From Spirochaetaceae bacterium (GTDB lineage: Bacteria; Spirochaetota; Spirochaetia; Treponematales; Breznakiellaceae), in contig JAITGJ010000087.1 in the NCBI GenBank assembly GCA_031280705.1, positions 1-14,250 on the forward strand: a stretch of DNA of 14,250 bases, given 5' to 3'. Below the pieces are notes generated by a model. That model saw only the letters and a list, made by a program, of their open reading frames with translations. It was not told where the DNA came from and did not search any database. The position numbers and the translations under genes were made by a program. Shown here piece by piece: positions 14,054-14,250 of this stretch; position 1 is the first letter of the stretch; each line of letters opens with the position of its first letter.

Positions 14054-14250
14054 CCCTGACTTCGCCAGACAAGGCGGAAATCAAGGGCGGCAAATTGACC
14101 GTTTCGATTGCGACAGCCCCCGCTGCCGATAAATTGACTGCGGTATCAGCTTTGGTTACTGATCTAAATGAGGACTATACCAACGTTAACGCCTCGCCGA
14201 ATACCGCAAAATTGGCCTCACTCACTTTGGTGATCGACTCTTCTAACCAA
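13904..14250 (+). pseudogene. Downstream part of the frameshifted lipoprotein, cut by the window end
   Basis: This frame, open to the last base, encodes a regular Thr/Ser/Gly/Lys-rich sequence: GTLGTTLSISGEQVYKGTW, then a YYGGGSGGSP linker, then ITLTSPDKAEIKGGKLTVSI. It reads as beta-rich, Ig-like or repeat-type surface domain material, and it fits directly behind the lipoprotein signal of the preceding entry. It has no start with a ribosome-binding site of its own, because the frame is closed by a TAA near 13816. It is therefore the second part of one gene split by a net -1 shift. Base composition is lower than in the thi operon: 31 of 60 G+C at 14101-14160 and 28 of 60 at 14161-14220, against 40 of 60 at 12181-12240. 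Whether it is a true pseudogene, a sequencing error or a recoded gene cannot be decided here. Confidence 0.6.

Overview
The window looks like part of a spirochaete chromosome, probably Treponema or a close relative of the termite-gut Treponema group. This is an inference from protein style: short-box lipoproteins (LYSC, LLSC, a GC-P-T-D N-terminus), a TgpA-like transglutaminase carrying TPRs, and a thiBPQ thiamine importer. No rRNA or other marker gene is present to confirm it. Most of the window is GC-rich and genes are tightly packed. There are no tRNAs, rRNAs, CRISPR arrays or recognisable insertion sequences.

Layout. Positions 1-972 (+) hold the 3' end of a tryptophan-rich protein I cannot name. 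Its convergent gap to the next gene (973-1139) contains three strong hairpins in a row. On the minus strand, 1140-4034 encodes a lipoprotein M16-family zinc peptidase. It lies 21 bp downstream of 4056-8150, a very large membrane transglutaminase-like protein fused in frame to a TPR protein that keeps its own internal signal peptide. Upstream, still on the minus strand, is a small heat-shock protein (8276-8740). It has a consensus-quality sigma-54 promoter at 8921-8936, a predicted leader of about 170 nt, and a palindrome overlapping its ribosome-binding site. About 610 bp upstream of that promoter (8937-9550) is gene-free and holds a clean 15-bp palindrome.

The minus-strand stretch 9551-13322 is a complete thiamine/thiamine-diphosphate ABC importer operon, thiB-thiP-thiQ, with 6-bp and overlapping junctions. 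It is preceded by a TPP riboswitch (about 13379-13474) and a plausible housekeeping promoter. ThiB is a lipoprotein that captures thiamine outside the membrane, ThiP is the fused two-domain permease and ThiQ the ATPase. The riboswitch should shut the operon off when TPP is plentiful.

At the right end, on the plus strand, a lipoprotein gene starts at 13778 with a very good ribosome-binding site. Its coding sequence jumps frame near 13902 and runs on to the window edge, so it is frameshifted (mutation, sequencing error, or recoding). Its base composition is lower in GC than its neighbours, and three hairpins lie in its leader.

Most of this is recognisable biology. The most unusual points are the transglutaminase-TPR fusion, the sigma-54 plus possible RNA-thermometer control of the small heat-shock gene, the runs of short hairpins (several with a GTA loop), and the frameshifted lipoprotein.
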